From Clostridia bacterium (GTDB taxonomy: Bacteria > Bacillota > Clostridia > Oscillospirales > CAG-272): DNA of 64,000 nucleotides. The translations under genes and the position numbers were made by a program. Positions within the stretch are counted from its first letter, which is position 1. Each line of letters opens with the position of its first letter. Of the stretch, positions 29,887 through 39,140 are shown piece by piece. The notes under the pieces were generated by a model. The model saw only the letters and a program-made list of their open reading frames with translations. It was not told the origin of the DNA and made no database searches. The DNA lies in contig JAFYLH010000010.1 of the NCBI GenBank assembly GCA_017537175.1, positions 79,740 to 143,739 of the forward strand, in the 5' to 3' direction.

Positions 29887-31596
29887 TTAAAATCCCAAAA
29901 GCTCAGTTCCGGCAGATTCAAGTCGGGCAAGAAGTGTTTCTGCCGATTCCTTATCAACGCCGACAGCACTGAGATACATCTTGATCTTAGGCTCTGTACC
30001 CGAGGGACGGACAATAACAGAGCTGCCGTCAGTCAGGTGGAAGCCTATAACATTGGAGGAAGGAAGATCTATTTTAGTCTTTTCTCCTGTAATCATATCG
30101 GTGGAAATGCTCTCGCCGTAGTCCTTCATACAGGCAATGGCCATACCGTCGATATCACGGTATCCGCCTGTGCGGAGACGAGTCATAATATCCTTTATAT
30201 GCTGCATACCGCTCTGACCCTCGCAGGTAAAGCTCTTCTGTGAGCATACATAGCAGCCGTGCTTCTTATACAGCTCAAGGAGCACATCCATAAGTGTAAG
30301 ACCAAGGGTCTTATAGTATGCGGTCATCTCGCAGATAAGCATGGATGCAACCACCGCGTCCTTGTCTCTTACATAGCTTCCCGCAAGGTAGCCGTAGCTT
30401 TCCTCAAAGCCGAAGATATAGCGGTCTGCCTCCCCCTTTTCTTCAAGAATGGCGATCTGCTCACCGATAAACTTAAAGCCGGTGAGAACATCGATAAGCT
30501 GTACTCCGTATTCGTCGGCGATCTTCTTTGTAAGATCGGAGGTTACTATTGTCTTTACCGCAACGGGATCCTTGGGGAGTGTTCCCTTTTCGGTTCTGCG
30601 CTTGAGGATATAGTCAAGCAGAAGTGTACCAACCTCGTTACCTGTAAAGAGTCTGAACTCTCCGTCAAGATTGACTGCAATACCTACACGGTCACAGTCG
30701 GGGTCGGTGGCAAGAAGAATGTCAGGCTTGACCTCGTCGGCAAGCTTAAGAGCACACTCAAATGCCTGTCTTATCTCGGGGTTGGGATAGGGTGCTGTGG
30801 GGAAGTTACCGTCAGGCAGCTCCTGCTCGGGAACTACGGTTACGCCGCTTACACCTATACGGTCAAGTATGGCACGCACAGGCTTGTTGCCTGAGCCGTG
30901 AAGGGGTGTATAGATGACCTTGAGACCCGACATATCAATTTCTTCTGATACTCTCTGACCGGCAACCTCACAAAGATATGCATCGATTGCATCCTCGGTG
31001 ATATATTCGATCTTACCCTCTGCAAGTGCAGTATCAAAATCGCAGGTCTTGACACCGTCAAACTCGTCAACCTTGTTCATTATGGACAGCACGTATTCTG
31101 CCGCCTCAAGGCAGAGCTGACAGCCGTCGGGACCGTAGGCCTTGTAGCCGTTATACTTTGCGGGGTTGTGGCTGGCAGTCAGCACGATACCCGCGTCACA
31201 CTTATAATATCTTACCGCAAAGGAAAGCATAGGGGTGGGCATAAGCTCGGGATAGATGTATACCTTAATGCCGTTTGCCGCAAGAATAGCTGCCGAGTGG
31301 CGGGCAAAAACGTCTGACTTGATACGGCTGTCATAAGCGATAGCCACACTGCCCTTGTCTGTTACCGAGTTTACATATGCCGCAAGACCCTGTGTAGCCT
31401 TGCCTACTGTATATATATTAAGTCTGTTGCTGCCTGCGCCTATAACTCCGCGAAGACCGCCCGTGCCGAACTCAAGATCCTGATAAAAAGCCTCAGAGAT
31501 AGCCTCCTCGTTGCCTTCCATTTCCTTTAATTCGCGTACAAGGTCCTCATCGCCTGTGGCAAGAGCGCACCAACGGTTATATCTTTCTTTAATCAT
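29887..31596 (-). CDS. pgcA: phosphoglucomutase/phosphomannomutase family enzyme (PgcA-like)
   Basis: 569 residues, the length of the B. subtilis PgcA-type alpha-phosphohexomutases. Active-site Ser in LTASHNPAKYNG (near residue 142), metal loop DPDCDRVG (near residue 307), sugar loop GFEESYGYL (near residue 397) and phosphate loop RPSGTEPKIK near the C-terminus. It interconverts glucose-1-P and glucose-6-P (or the mannose esters), giving precursors for polysaccharide synthesis, which fits the cell-surface genes around it. Confidence 0.95.
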   Translation of the reverse strand: MIKERYNRWCALATGDEDLVRELKEMEGNEEAISEAFYQDLEFGTGGLRGVIGAGSNRLNIYTVGKATQGLAAYVNSVTDKGSVAIAYDSRIKSDVFARHSAAILAANGIKVYIYPELMPTPMLSFAVRYYKCDAGIVLTASHNPAKYNGYKAYGPDGCQLCLEAAEYVLSIMNKVDEFDGVKTCDFDTALAEGKIEYITEDAIDAYLCEVAGQRVSEEIDMSGLKVIYTPLHGSGNKPVRAILDRIGVSGVTVVPEQELPDGNFPTAPYPNPEIRQAFECALKLADEVKPDILLATDPDCDRVGIAVNLDGEFRLFTGNEVGTLLLDYILKRRTEKGTLPKDPVAVKTIVTSDLTKKIADEYGVQLIDVLTGFKFIGEQIAILEEKGEADRYIFGFEESYGYLAGSYVRDKDAVVASMLICEMTAYYKTLGLTLMDVLLELYKKHGCYVCSQKSFTCEGQSGMQHIKDIMTRLRTGGYRDIDGMAIACMKDYGESISTDMITGEKTKIDLPSSNVIGFHLTDGSSVIVRPSGTEPKIKMYLSAVGVDKESAETLLARLESAGTELLGF

Positions 31597-31639
31597 AATA
31601 TTTCTCCTGTATTGTACTCAATTATATGGTACTACATTT

Positions 31640-32503
31640 TCAGCACAATGTCAATGTCTGTCCGCTTTTTACTTCAAACAGCTTACCGTCAACATCGAAC
31701 CATATATCAATAAGTGTGGGGTTATATACCATATCGCCCTCTGCGTTCCATACAAGGGATTCATACGCCTTGGTATACTCATATATCTCCATATTGGTGG
31801 CGTACCATATATCCTTTTCTCCCGCAAGACGGCCGCAGATATATTCCATACGGTCCCAGCTGTCATCATAAGAAAATTCAGCCGAGTGTCCCCAAATATA
31901 GAACACAAGGGGTACTGCATCCGAGGTGGGATGTCCCTTTGGTGAGCGGTCTATATCAAGGAATGCGTTGATGTAATTTTCCATCTTGTCGCTTGAGTGG
32001 TGTGCGGTGGGATGCCAGTCATACCAGTCCTCGGGAAGTGTGATGTTAAAGTTTCCCTCATCAAGGCTTCTTGCATAAGCGATATCAAGAGCACGGAGAT
32101 AAGAATATACTTCTTCTCTGCTTGCACCGTTGCAAAAGCCGCTGATACCCCCGTCGGGATAAGCCATACCTCGGATAATATGTCCGTATCTTTTTTCAAG
32201 CTCACGGCGGCAGTCAAGGGTCTCCTTTATACCCTCAATTGCACGCAGAGTTCCGGGAGCGCGGTGCTCAAGACCGTGAACTGCGATCTCGTGGCCCGCA
32301 GCTAAAATCGCCATTGTCTGTTCTGTAGTCATACAGTAATCCCAGTCGGCACGCAGAGCCTCACCGTTAAGGTTAAAGGTGCATTTTAAATTATGCTTAT
32401 TGAATATCTCAGCCAATCTCACATCATGCTTGGAGCCGTCGTCATAGCTGAAGGTAACTGCCTTTCCCACACCTTCGGGAAATCTCATAAAACGGTATCT
32501 CAT
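31640..32503 (-). CDS. polysaccharide deacetylase family protein (cytoplasmic-looking)
   Basis: 287 residues. NodB-type catalytic core: VTFSYDDGSKHD at residue 16-27 (TFSYDDG in place of TFDDG) and HEIAVHGLEH near residue 78 supply the Asp-Asp and His-x3-His metal site; YPDGGIS follows. No signal peptide is present, so it may act on a soluble or intracellular sugar, unlike typical surface chitin or peptidoglycan deacetylases. Own promoter at 32533. Confidence 0.85.
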   Translation of the reverse strand: MRYRFMRFPEGVGKAVTFSYDDGSKHDVRLAEIFNKHNLKCTFNLNGEALRADWDYCMTTEQTMAILAAGHEIAVHGLEHRAPGTLRAIEGIKETLDCRRELEKRYGHIIRGMAYPDGGISGFCNGASREEVYSYLRALDIAYARSLDEGNFNITLPEDWYDWHPTAHHSSDKMENYINAFLDIDRSPKGHPTSDAVPLVFYIWGHSAEFSYDDSWDRMEYICGRLAGEKDIWYATNMEIYEYTKAYESLVWNAEGDMVYNPTLIDIWFDVDGKLFEVKSGQTLTLC

Positions 32504-32532
32504 AATTTACCTCACAATATCTTTATATATAC

Positions 32533-32561
32533 ATAATACAGTATTTTAGTACATATGTCAA
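32533..32561 (-). promoter_or_regulatory. promoter of the polysaccharide deacetylase gene
   Basis: TTGACA (32556-32561), 17 bp, TATTAT (32533-32538) on the minus strand, directly after the terminator of the InlB-repeat gene. Confidence 0.7.
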
Positions 32562-32562
32562 T

Positions 32563-32589
32563 AAAACCACCCTTCAAAAGGGTGGTTTT
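32563..32589 (-). terminator. terminator of the InlB-repeat gene
   Basis: AAAACCACCCT - TCAAA - AGGGTGGTTTT, just after the stop codon. Confidence 0.85.
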
Positions 32590-32593
32590 ATAA

Positions 32594-35500
32594 TTATTTT
32601 TCCTTCCACTTTGCAGTGAGGACTATATCGTCGGTATAGGTCTTTGCCGAAAGGCTTGTTACCTTTTTACCTGCCTCTGTATACCAGCCGAGGAAGGTGT
32701 AACCCTCCATGGTGGGATTTACAAGAGTAACTGCCTTGGTATAGGTATATGTATTGGGTGCCTTTGCGGGCAGAACAAAGTCCTGTGTAAGGGAGTTTAA
32801 GTATATGATATTGTAGGTATTTACCTCCCACTTTGCATATACTGTTATGTTTGCGGTAATGCTGCAAGCTTCGATTGTGTCAATTGCCTTGGTGCAAGCC
32901 TTATCGGTATACCAGCCGATAAAGGTATAGCCTGTCTTGGTGGGTATGGGAAGAACTGTGGCAACGTCATAAGTATGCTTGGTGGGATAACCTGTAGCAA
33001 GCTTGCCCGAGAAGGATGCGTTGTTGTAGTCCTTATAAGTAATGCTGTACTTGTTTGCAGTCCACTTTGCGTAAAGGTCGATATCCTCTGTGTACTTACC
33101 CTTTGCAAGGCTTGTCACCTTGGTACCGTTTTCAAGATACCAGCCGCCAAAGGTGTAGCCTGTCTTTGTGGGATTGATAAGGGTCACTGCCGCAGAATAC
33201 TTATATTCTGTGGGAGCTTCCTTTGCAAACTCGCCGCTGAAGGTATCGCCGCCCATATCGTAGTAACGGATAACGCAGGGATTTACCTCCCACTTTGCAT
33301 ATACTGTTACGTTTGCGGTAATGCTGCAAGCTTCGATTGTGTCAATTGCCTTGGTGCAAGCCTTATCGGTATACCAGCCGATAAAGGTATAGCCTGTCTT
33401 GGTGGGTATGGGAAGAACTGTGACAACGTCATAAGTATGCTTGATAGCATAGCCTGTGGGAAGCTTGCCTGTAAAGGATGCGTTGTTCTGATCCTTGTAG
33501 GTGATGGTATAGGTGTTTGCAGTCCACTTTGCATAGAGGTCGATATCCTCTGTGTACTTACCCTTTGCAAGGCTTGTCACCTTGGTGCCGTTTTCAAGAT
33601 ACCAGCCGCCAAAGGTGTAGCCTGTCTTTGTGGGATTGATAAGGGTCACTGCCGCAGAATACTTATATTCTGTGGGTGCAGTCTTTGAGAATGTTCCCGA
33701 GAAAGCCTCGCCGCCCATATCGTAATAGTTGATACTGCGGGGATTTACCTGCCACTTTGCATAAACGGTTATATTAGACCTGATGCTGCAAGCCGTAATA
33801 GTGTCTATAGCCTTGGTACAAGCCTTGTCGCTGTGCCAGCCCATAAATGTGTAGCCCGCTCTTGTAGGTACAGGCAGAACGGTGTCAACATCATAGGTGT
33901 GCTTGGCAGCATAGCCTGTGGGAAGCTTGCCTGTAAAGGATGCGTTGTTCTGATCCTTATAGGTAATAGTGTAGCTTATGGGATTCCATCTTGCGTAAAG
34001 ACGGATAGTATCTGTAAATGCCTTTGCCGCAAGGGTGGTAACCTTGGCTCCTGCCTCGGTGTACCAGCCGCCAAAGGTGTAGCCTGTCTTTGTGGGGTTG
34101 ACAAGAGTTGTCTTTGCGGTATAGGTATAGCTTACGGGAGTGCTCTTGCCGTATGTACCCGAGAAGTCATAACCGCCCAGATCATAATACTCAATATCAT
34201 AGCTGCATACCTCCCACTTTGCGTAGAGGGTAAATGCCGCGGTATATGCGTCTGCTGCGATCTCGGTCACAAGCTTTGTGCAAGCCTTGTCTGTATACCA
34301 GCCGACAAAGCTGTAGCCCTTCTTTTCGGCGGGAACAAGCTCGGTTACAGAGCCGTAAGCATGGGTTGTGGGTGTGTCCTTGCCGAGAGTGCCGGAAAGG
34401 GTCGCGTTGTTATAATCCTTATATGTGATCTTATAGCTGTTGGCATTCCACTTTGCGTAAAGAGTGATGTTGCCAAGATATGCATTTGCCTTAAGGGTGG
34501 TTACCTTGGTTCCGTTTTCAAGATACCAGCCGCCGAAGGTGTAGCCTGCTCTTGTAGGATCAACCAGCTTGGTCTCTGTGCCGAATGTATGTGTTGTAGG
34601 AGTATTTTTGCCGAACTCACCGTCAGCCATATTCATATATGTAACGGTATATTCGTTATTCTTGGTATCGGTATAACCGCAGTCGGCACAAGCTCTGGTG
34701 CTGTGACCGCGGCCGTCGTCCGCCCACTGACCGTACGCGTGGGGCAGAGCCATAAGACCCTCAACGTAATTGAAGCCGCACTGGATACAGGTATGGTATG
34801 CCACACCGTCGCTTGTACAGGTAGGTGCGGGATCGTATACGGTATTGTAGGTATGCTTTGCCATTTCCTCCCATACCGCATAGAGGGTAACGCCCTTGTT
34901 CTTGGTATAAACAGAGCCTGCAAGGTATGTGGGGACATCTGCGTTCTTGTTTTCAGACCATCCCTCAAAGATATAGCCTGTTCTCTTGGGAATGTCAGTG
35001 GTAAGCTTAAGATCGACATCCTCGGTCTTGGTCTGTGCAGCAGGAGTAGGAGTACCACCGTTGGCATCGTACTTTACCGCATACTTTTCGATTACGTCAA
35101 CGTAGACCTTGTCTGTCCACTGTGCATAAAGGACAACGGGATCAGAATTTCCTCTGTCACCGCCGATATTCTTACCTATAGAATAGCTCTTGCCGGAGCC
35201 GTCGGGCTTAGTGTTCCAGCCTGTAAGGGTAGCACCCTCCTTTGTGAAGATCTCGCCCTTGACATAATAGCTGTTATATACATGGAGAGCATCCCAGTCC
35301 CACTCGATATACTCGACCACGTCCTCGCCTACACCGCCGTTAGCCTTGTATGTTACAGAGGGCTCCCAAATTGCGTAAAACTCGATGGCGGTATCGCCGT
35401 ATTCACAGGTGGTGGTATGGAAAGCGCTCCAAGGGAGCTTGCCGCCTGTGGGGGGAATGGTAAGATTCTGCTTGGCAGTTTCGGTAGTAAAGAAGCTCAT

Positions 35501-36313
35501 ATCCGAGCGAAGAAGTCCGTAGAAAACTCTGCCGTCCGACATGGTATAAAGTCTGCATCCTGACTTTACAGGCTTGTTTGAACCCTCGGGGAGATCAAAG
35601 TTGCCGTACAGGGTCTTGGGATTCTGATAGTTGTTGTCGTCATATCCGCAAACGTACTTTAAAAAGATATCGTCACCGGTCTTGGGGAATGTACCGCCGT
35701 CTGCATTATACTGAATACGGTAGCCCCAGATAGCATAGAGTGTAGCGTTTGCGTTAACATTATATACCTCACGGTAGGTTTCTCCTATACCCTTGGAGGT
35801 GGTGGAGTCCTGCTCTGTATTCCACTCGATAAACACGCGCTGGTCGCTGTTCTTGGGATACATACCGAGCTGACTCTTAACTGCCGACTTCTTTACGGGA
35901 AGCTCAAGGTCTGCGGCAGGGAACTTGTATTTTGTAACAACACCTGTACCCGCACCCTCGTTACCTCTATGGAGGTTAACGGTGTATGCCCAAGCCGCAA
36001 AAAGCATAGTATCGCAGTTAACGGTGATCTTGGAGGATCCGCCGTACTTGGCATCATAGCTGTATGCAATGATACCCTTAGCCGCATTTTCTGCAGTTGT
36101 TGCCCAACCGCGGAAAATCATACCGTCTTTGGTGGGAACAGCTGAAGGAATGGTAAGTGTACCGGTGGTAGTAACCGCACCGGGACCGCCAACGCCTGTG
36201 TTAGCATTAAAGGCAACGGTATAGCTACCGCTTGCAGTAGAGATAACTGCCATCATAGGTATAAGCATAGCCAATACCGTCAAAAGGGCAATTATCCTTT
36301 TGGTCATTTTCAT
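32594..36313 (-). CDS. large secreted InlB B-repeat (Listeria-Bacteroides repeat) protein
   Basis: 1239 residues from the ATG at 36313 (AAAGGAG 7 bases upstream). Sec signal (IIALLTVLAMLIPMMAVISTA) at residues ~5-28. The rest is a chain of about 15 beta-grasp repeats of ~65-80 residues, each ending in G-Y-x-F-x-G-W-Y and LYAKW (e.g. TKTGYTFGGWYLENG, TVYAKWEV). In the middle (about residues 485-560) a Cys-rich insert with CTSDG, CIQCG and CADCGY interrupts them. There is no LPxTG, SLH, or choline/GW anchor; it ends LTAKWKEK. Probably secreted and possibly adhesive. Repeats near the C-terminus are almost identical at DNA level. Confidence 0.88.
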   Translation of the reverse strand: MKMTKRIIALLTVLAMLIPMMAVISTASGSYTVAFNANTGVGGPGAVTTTGTLTIPSAVPTKDGMIFRGWATTAENAAKGIIAYSYDAKYGGSSKITVNCDTMLFAAWAYTVNLHRGNEGAGTGVVTKYKFPAADLELPVKKSAVKSQLGMYPKNSDQRVFIEWNTEQDSTTSKGIGETYREVYNVNANATLYAIWGYRIQYNADGGTFPKTGDDIFLKYVCGYDDNNYQNPKTLYGNFDLPEGSNKPVKSGCRLYTMSDGRVFYGLLRSDMSFFTTETAKQNLTIPPTGGKLPWSAFHTTTCEYGDTAIEFYAIWEPSVTYKANGGVGEDVVEYIEWDWDALHVYNSYYVKGEIFTKEGATLTGWNTKPDGSGKSYSIGKNIGGDRGNSDPVVLYAQWTDKVYVDVIEKYAVKYDANGGTPTPAAQTKTEDVDLKLTTDIPKRTGYIFEGWSENKNADVPTYLAGSVYTKNKGVTLYAVWEEMAKHTYNTVYDPAPTCTSDGVAYHTCIQCGFNYVEGLMALPHAYGQWADDGRGHSTRACADCGYTDTKNNEYTVTYMNMADGEFGKNTPTTHTFGTETKLVDPTRAGYTFGGWYLENGTKVTTLKANAYLGNITLYAKWNANSYKITYKDYNNATLSGTLGKDTPTTHAYGSVTELVPAEKKGYSFVGWYTDKACTKLVTEIAADAYTAAFTLYAKWEVCSYDIEYYDLGGYDFSGTYGKSTPVSYTYTAKTTLVNPTKTGYTFGGWYTEAGAKVTTLAAKAFTDTIRLYARWNPISYTITYKDQNNASFTGKLPTGYAAKHTYDVDTVLPVPTRAGYTFMGWHSDKACTKAIDTITACSIRSNITVYAKWQVNPRSINYYDMGGEAFSGTFSKTAPTEYKYSAAVTLINPTKTGYTFGGWYLENGTKVTSLAKGKYTEDIDLYAKWTANTYTITYKDQNNASFTGKLPTGYAIKHTYDVVTVLPIPTKTGYTFIGWYTDKACTKAIDTIEACSITANVTVYAKWEVNPCVIRYYDMGGDTFSGEFAKEAPTEYKYSAAVTLINPTKTGYTFGGWYLENGTKVTSLAKGKYTEDIDLYAKWTANKYSITYKDYNNASFSGKLATGYPTKHTYDVATVLPIPTKTGYTFIGWYTDKACTKAIDTIEACSITANITVYAKWEVNTYNIIYLNSLTQDFVLPAKAPNTYTYTKAVTLVNPTMEGYTFLGWYTEAGKKVTSLSAKTYTDDIVLTAKWKEK
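32821..33676 (-). repeat. 462-bp tandem duplication inside the InlB-repeat gene
   Basis: The block beginning at 32821 recurs at 33283 (462 bp, 154 codons, two protein repeats). Stretches over 100 bp are identical or differ at single bases, for example around 33077-33213 versus 33539-33675. This points to recent amplification. Confidence 0.85.
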
Positions 36314-36350
36314 AAAATACTCCTTTGTATTTATAGTCATTCAAGGATAA

Positions 36351-36379
36351 ATTGTACCAAATATTTATTGAAGTGTCAA
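36351..36379 (-). promoter_or_regulatory. promoter of the InlB-repeat gene
   Basis: TTGACA (36374-36379), 17 bp, TACAAT (36351-36356) on the minus strand. Confidence 0.75.
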
Positions 36380-36425
36380 TAAAGCTCGATGTTTGTTTAT
36401 AAATACATACATAAAAGTTTATAAA

Positions 36426-36457
36426 GGCAGCTGCGATAAAACATCATCGCAGCTGCC
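36426..36457 (-). terminator. terminator of the carboxypeptidase-like gene
   Basis: 12-bp stem GGCAGCTGCGAT / ATCGCAGCTGCC with an 8-base loop about 10 bases after the stop; the T-run is weak. Confidence 0.7.
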
Positions 36458-36467
36458 TGTAAAAACC

Positions 36468-37814
36468 TTATCTTCTTTTTCTGTACCTTACTACCTGTCT
36501 CTTGCGGGAGATATGCACCGACATCCACAGCACATATGCCGCTATTATAAGCAGTATCAATACACCTATGGCTATGGTTACGGGATGTGTAACTACACTG
36601 AGAATTATATCCAGAATGAGAAGTCCGCCGGTTCGTTCCACATTGTTTCTTGCAATAAGGTTTACCGTACCCGCCGCTTCTCCATCGATATATACCGTCA
36701 TTTCTCCCACTACCTGACCCTTGCTTATGGGAGCCTTAAGAGTCTTGTGCTTAAGGGTATACTCCTTGGTAACAACAGACTCTATATCTGTATCCATAGG
36801 CAAAAAGGACACCAGCTTTTCCTCGGACAGCAGCACCACATGGTCCACATTGCCGGAAAGCTTGACAGGCACCTCACAGACTGTGGTAGAGGTATCCACC
36901 AGAGTGAAGTAGCCAAAGCCCTTGTATGCCCAGTCAAGGAGCATCAGGGCATCCTCATAGCCGCTGACAAAGAACTTTTCCTGCTCCTTTTTGTTCCCGT
37001 TTTCGTCATATACCGCCTCGGGATCTCTTGCACCCATAACCACCACAACATATGTAAGTCCGGAGTTACTGCGTCCGATAGCGGTAACACACCAGCCTGC
37101 CTTGCTTGAATAGCCTGCGTTGAGACCCATTACCGAGCGGGTAAGATATTTGGTGTTGTAATAGTTGGATATAAAATAGTTTCTGTTATAGAGATTTCGA
37201 CCGTTGTTCTTGTTTGTTGTCTCTAGGGCAACAGAGGGAGAGTCGGATATCTCGATATATTTTGCTATGGTATAGGCATGGCAGGCAAGCTTGACCACAT
37301 CCCCGACCGAGGTATACATTCCCTCCTGGTCGGTGCCTGCGGGATTGGTATAGTGAGTGTTGGCCATACCAAGCTCCTCGGCCTTTTGGTTCATCATACC
37401 CACAAAGCTGTCAACATCCCCTGCAACCGAATATGCAAGAATATATGCGGCATCGTTGCCGTTGCCTATAATAAGTGCCGAAATGACCTTTTCTGCCACC
37501 AGAACCTCTCCGCGCTTGAACTGTGCGGTAAGGCCTGTTACATCCTTGAGCCAGCCGTCACCTACCGTGATCTCGGCATCATAATGTCCCTCATAATATT
37601 CAAGGGCAAGTATGGCGGTCATTATCTTTGCAGTACCCGCGGGAGCGATCTGATCCTCGGTGTACATCTCATAGCAGAAGCGGCTGTTTTCTATATTATA
37701 AACCGCACAGTTGGTGGCATAAAGAACCTCGGGATCCTCAAGAGCAAAGCTGCCCAAGGGAAGACAGGACACCAATACAGCGGTGATGATCAATAATAAT
37801 GCTATCTTTTTCAT
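36468..37814 (-). CDS. D-alanyl-D-alanine carboxypeptidase homologue with all three catalytic motifs altered (pseudoenzyme)
   Basis: 448 residues. Sec signal at the N-terminus, an S11 (PBP5/DacF-like) domain to about residue 270, a beta-rich domain, and a C-terminal membrane helix (ILDIILSVV...VLILLIIAAYVLWM) followed by a basic tail. The fold is clear from PAGTAKIMTA, GNGNDAAYILA, NPAGTDQEG and AGYSSKAGWCV. But the nucleophile motif SxxK reads G60-T-A-K63, the SxN motif reads N118-G-N120, and KTG reads N232-A-G234. I read each codon on the DNA (GGT, AAC, AAC-GCA-GGC); there is no frameshift. It should bind but not acylate on peptidoglycan peptides. TAATG coupling to ribF. Confidence 0.85.
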   Translation of the reverse strand: MKKIALLLIITAVLVSCLPLGSFALEDPEVLYATNCAVYNIENSRFCYEMYTEDQIAPAGTAKIMTAILALEYYEGHYDAEITVGDGWLKDVTGLTAQFKRGEVLVAEKVISALIIGNGNDAAYILAYSVAGDVDSFVGMMNQKAEELGMANTHYTNPAGTDQEGMYTSVGDVVKLACHAYTIAKYIEISDSPSVALETTNKNNGRNLYNRNYFISNYYNTKYLTRSVMGLNAGYSSKAGWCVTAIGRSNSGLTYVVVVMGARDPEAVYDENGNKKEQEKFFVSGYEDALMLLDWAYKGFGYFTLVDTSTTVCEVPVKLSGNVDHVVLLSEEKLVSFLPMDTDIESVVTKEYTLKHKTLKAPISKGQVVGEMTVYIDGEAAGTVNLIARNNVERTGGLLILDIILSVVTHPVTIAIGVLILLIIAAYVLWMSVHISRKRQVVRYRKRR

Positions 37815-38698
37815 TATTGAAAATATTCCTTTGTTGCTTCAACATCAAGAGCTATCTGTCGGGAAAGCTCTTCATAGGTAGAAAATTTTTTCTCGGGACG
37901 CAGCATACGGTAAAAATCAACACTTATCTCTTCACCGTACAGATCCCCCTCATATCCGATGATAAAGGTCTCAAAATAAGGCTCGTTTTTGTCGGTAACG
38001 GTAGGCCGCACACCAAAATTGGTAACAGCGGCGTGACCCATACAGCTGCAGATATAAACACCGTAGGGCAGTCTTACCGAGCCCTCCTTTAAGGCTTGAT
38101 TAACTGTGGGAAAGCCAAGCGATCTTCCTATTTTGTTGCCGTGGCTGACACGGTATTTTACCGAATAGGCTCTGCCCAGCATTGCGTTTGCTCCCTCAAT
38201 ATCTCCCGATGACAGACATCTGCGTATACGGGAGGAGCTGACTGCCTCGCCCTCATATTCCACAGCATCAACTATAAGCACCTCTCTGCCTCTTTCAAGC
38301 ATAAGAGACTTAAGCATTGCGGCATCTCCCCCGGCATCCTTGCCAAATCTGAAATTAAAGCCGCAAACACAACGGTATGCGTTAAGCCTGTCCGTAAGGA
38401 TATCTGTAACAAAGCTCTCGGGGGTCATATCCCGTATCTCGCAAAAATCAAAAACACCCGCATAGTCCACACCCATATCATAAAGCAGCTTGAGCTTTTC
38501 TTCGATATCGATAATATAGGGCGAGCCGAAGGGATTTTGGCGGAAAGTAAAAACGCAGCATTTCATATCGCTGCATTTTGCCTGCCGTATAAGCTCTCTG
38601 TGACCGATATGCAATCCGTCAAAATTACCGAGCGCGACTGATACAGGAAGGTCGATTTTTTCGATCTCGCTTCCTGCCCTTAAATCGTATACGGTCAT
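37814..38698 (-). CDS. ribF: bifunctional riboflavin kinase/FMN adenylyltransferase
   Basis: 294 residues. The N-terminal nucleotidyltransferase has ALGNFDGLHIGH at residue 22 and SSSRIRR near residue 155; the C-terminal flavokinase has GRSLGFPTVN near residue 190 and PYGVYIC. It makes FMN and FAD from riboflavin. The gene is 2 bp after ireB and overlaps the carboxypeptidase-like gene. Usual Firmicute neighbours truB/rbfA are absent. Confidence 0.96.
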   Translation of the reverse strand: MTVYDLRAGSEIEKIDLPVSVALGNFDGLHIGHRELIRQAKCSDMKCCVFTFRQNPFGSPYIIDIEEKLKLLYDMGVDYAGVFDFCEIRDMTPESFVTDILTDRLNAYRCVCGFNFRFGKDAGGDAAMLKSLMLERGREVLIVDAVEYEGEAVSSSRIRRCLSSGDIEGANAMLGRAYSVKYRVSHGNKIGRSLGFPTVNQALKEGSVRLPYGVYICSCMGHAAVTNFGVRPTVTDKNEPYFETFIIGYEGDLYGEEISVDFYRMLRPEKKFSTYEELSRQIALDVEATKEYFQ

Positions 38699-38700
38699 AT

Positions 38701-38961
38701 TTACTTAAGTCCGAGATAATTTTTAACCAGATTGTTCATCAGCTCGTCTCTGTCGATACGGCAGATAAGCGAGCGGGCGTTCTTGTGGTTGGTGATGTAG
38801 GTGGGGTCCTCGGACAGGATATAGCCCACTATCTGATTGAGAGGATTATAGCCCTTCTCCTGCAGAGCCTGATAAACGGTCAGAAGTATGCTCTTGGCCT
38901 CAAGCTCCTTGGTATCCTTAAGTGAAAAGGTTATGGTTTTTTCTTTTTCGTTATTCATCAT
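38701..38961 (-). CDS. ireB: IreB family regulatory phosphoprotein
   Basis: 86 residues, the exact size of the UPF0297/IreB family. Conserved core [25 protein letters not shown], then [27 protein letters not shown] and IDRDELM. In Enterococcus it is phosphorylated by the PASTA kinase IreK on N-terminal threonines and affects cephalosporin tolerance; Thr9 is in place here. Normally it precedes ruvX and yrzB; here it precedes ribF. GAGGTG lies before the ATG. Confidence 0.93.
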   Translation of the reverse strand: MMNNEKEKTITFSLKDTKELEAKSILLTVYQALQEKGYNPLNQIVGYILSEDPTYITNHKNARSLICRIDRDELMNNLVKNYLGLK

Positions 38962-38979
38962 CTATATCACCTCATTATA

Positions 38980-39008
38980 ATTGTACACTACAATTTGAAA
39001 ATTTGCAA
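38980..39008 (-). promoter_or_regulatory. promoter of ireB-ribF
   Basis: TTGCAA (39003-39008), 17 bp, TACAAT (38980-38985) on the minus strand. Confidence 0.65.
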
Positions 39009-39022
39009 GTGGTTTTATAATA

Positions 39023-39100
39023 TTAATTAGGAATTAGGAGAAAACCGTTATAGCGGTTTTCAACAATAATTCTGCACTCTGCATTCTTCATTCTGCATTC
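39023..39100. repeat. decayed short-repeat sequence with a small hairpin
   Basis: Contains ATTAGGAATTAGGAG, the hairpin AAAACCG-TTATAG-CGGTTTT (39041-39060), and TCTGCACTCTGCATTC followed by TTCATTCTGCATTC. The last two are imperfect direct repeats. A comparable short tandem (TTACGCATTACGCATTATTC) lies at 58148-58168. Looks like intergenic repeat debris; no coding potential. Confidence 0.5.
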
Positions 39101-39132
39101 AAAAAGGCGGTGTCTTTCGACACCGCCTTTTT
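39101..39132 (-). terminator. terminator of pduL
   Basis: 14-bp stem AAAAAGGCGGTGTC - TTTC - GACACCGCCTTTTT, 9 bases after the stop codon. Confidence 0.9.
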
Positions 39133-39140
39133 AAGTCTGA

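Noticed and set aside
33833..35563. 576-codon frame on the plus strand
   Set aside because: It is antisense to the InlB-repeat gene and arises from its repetitive codon pattern; no promoter or ribosome binding site.
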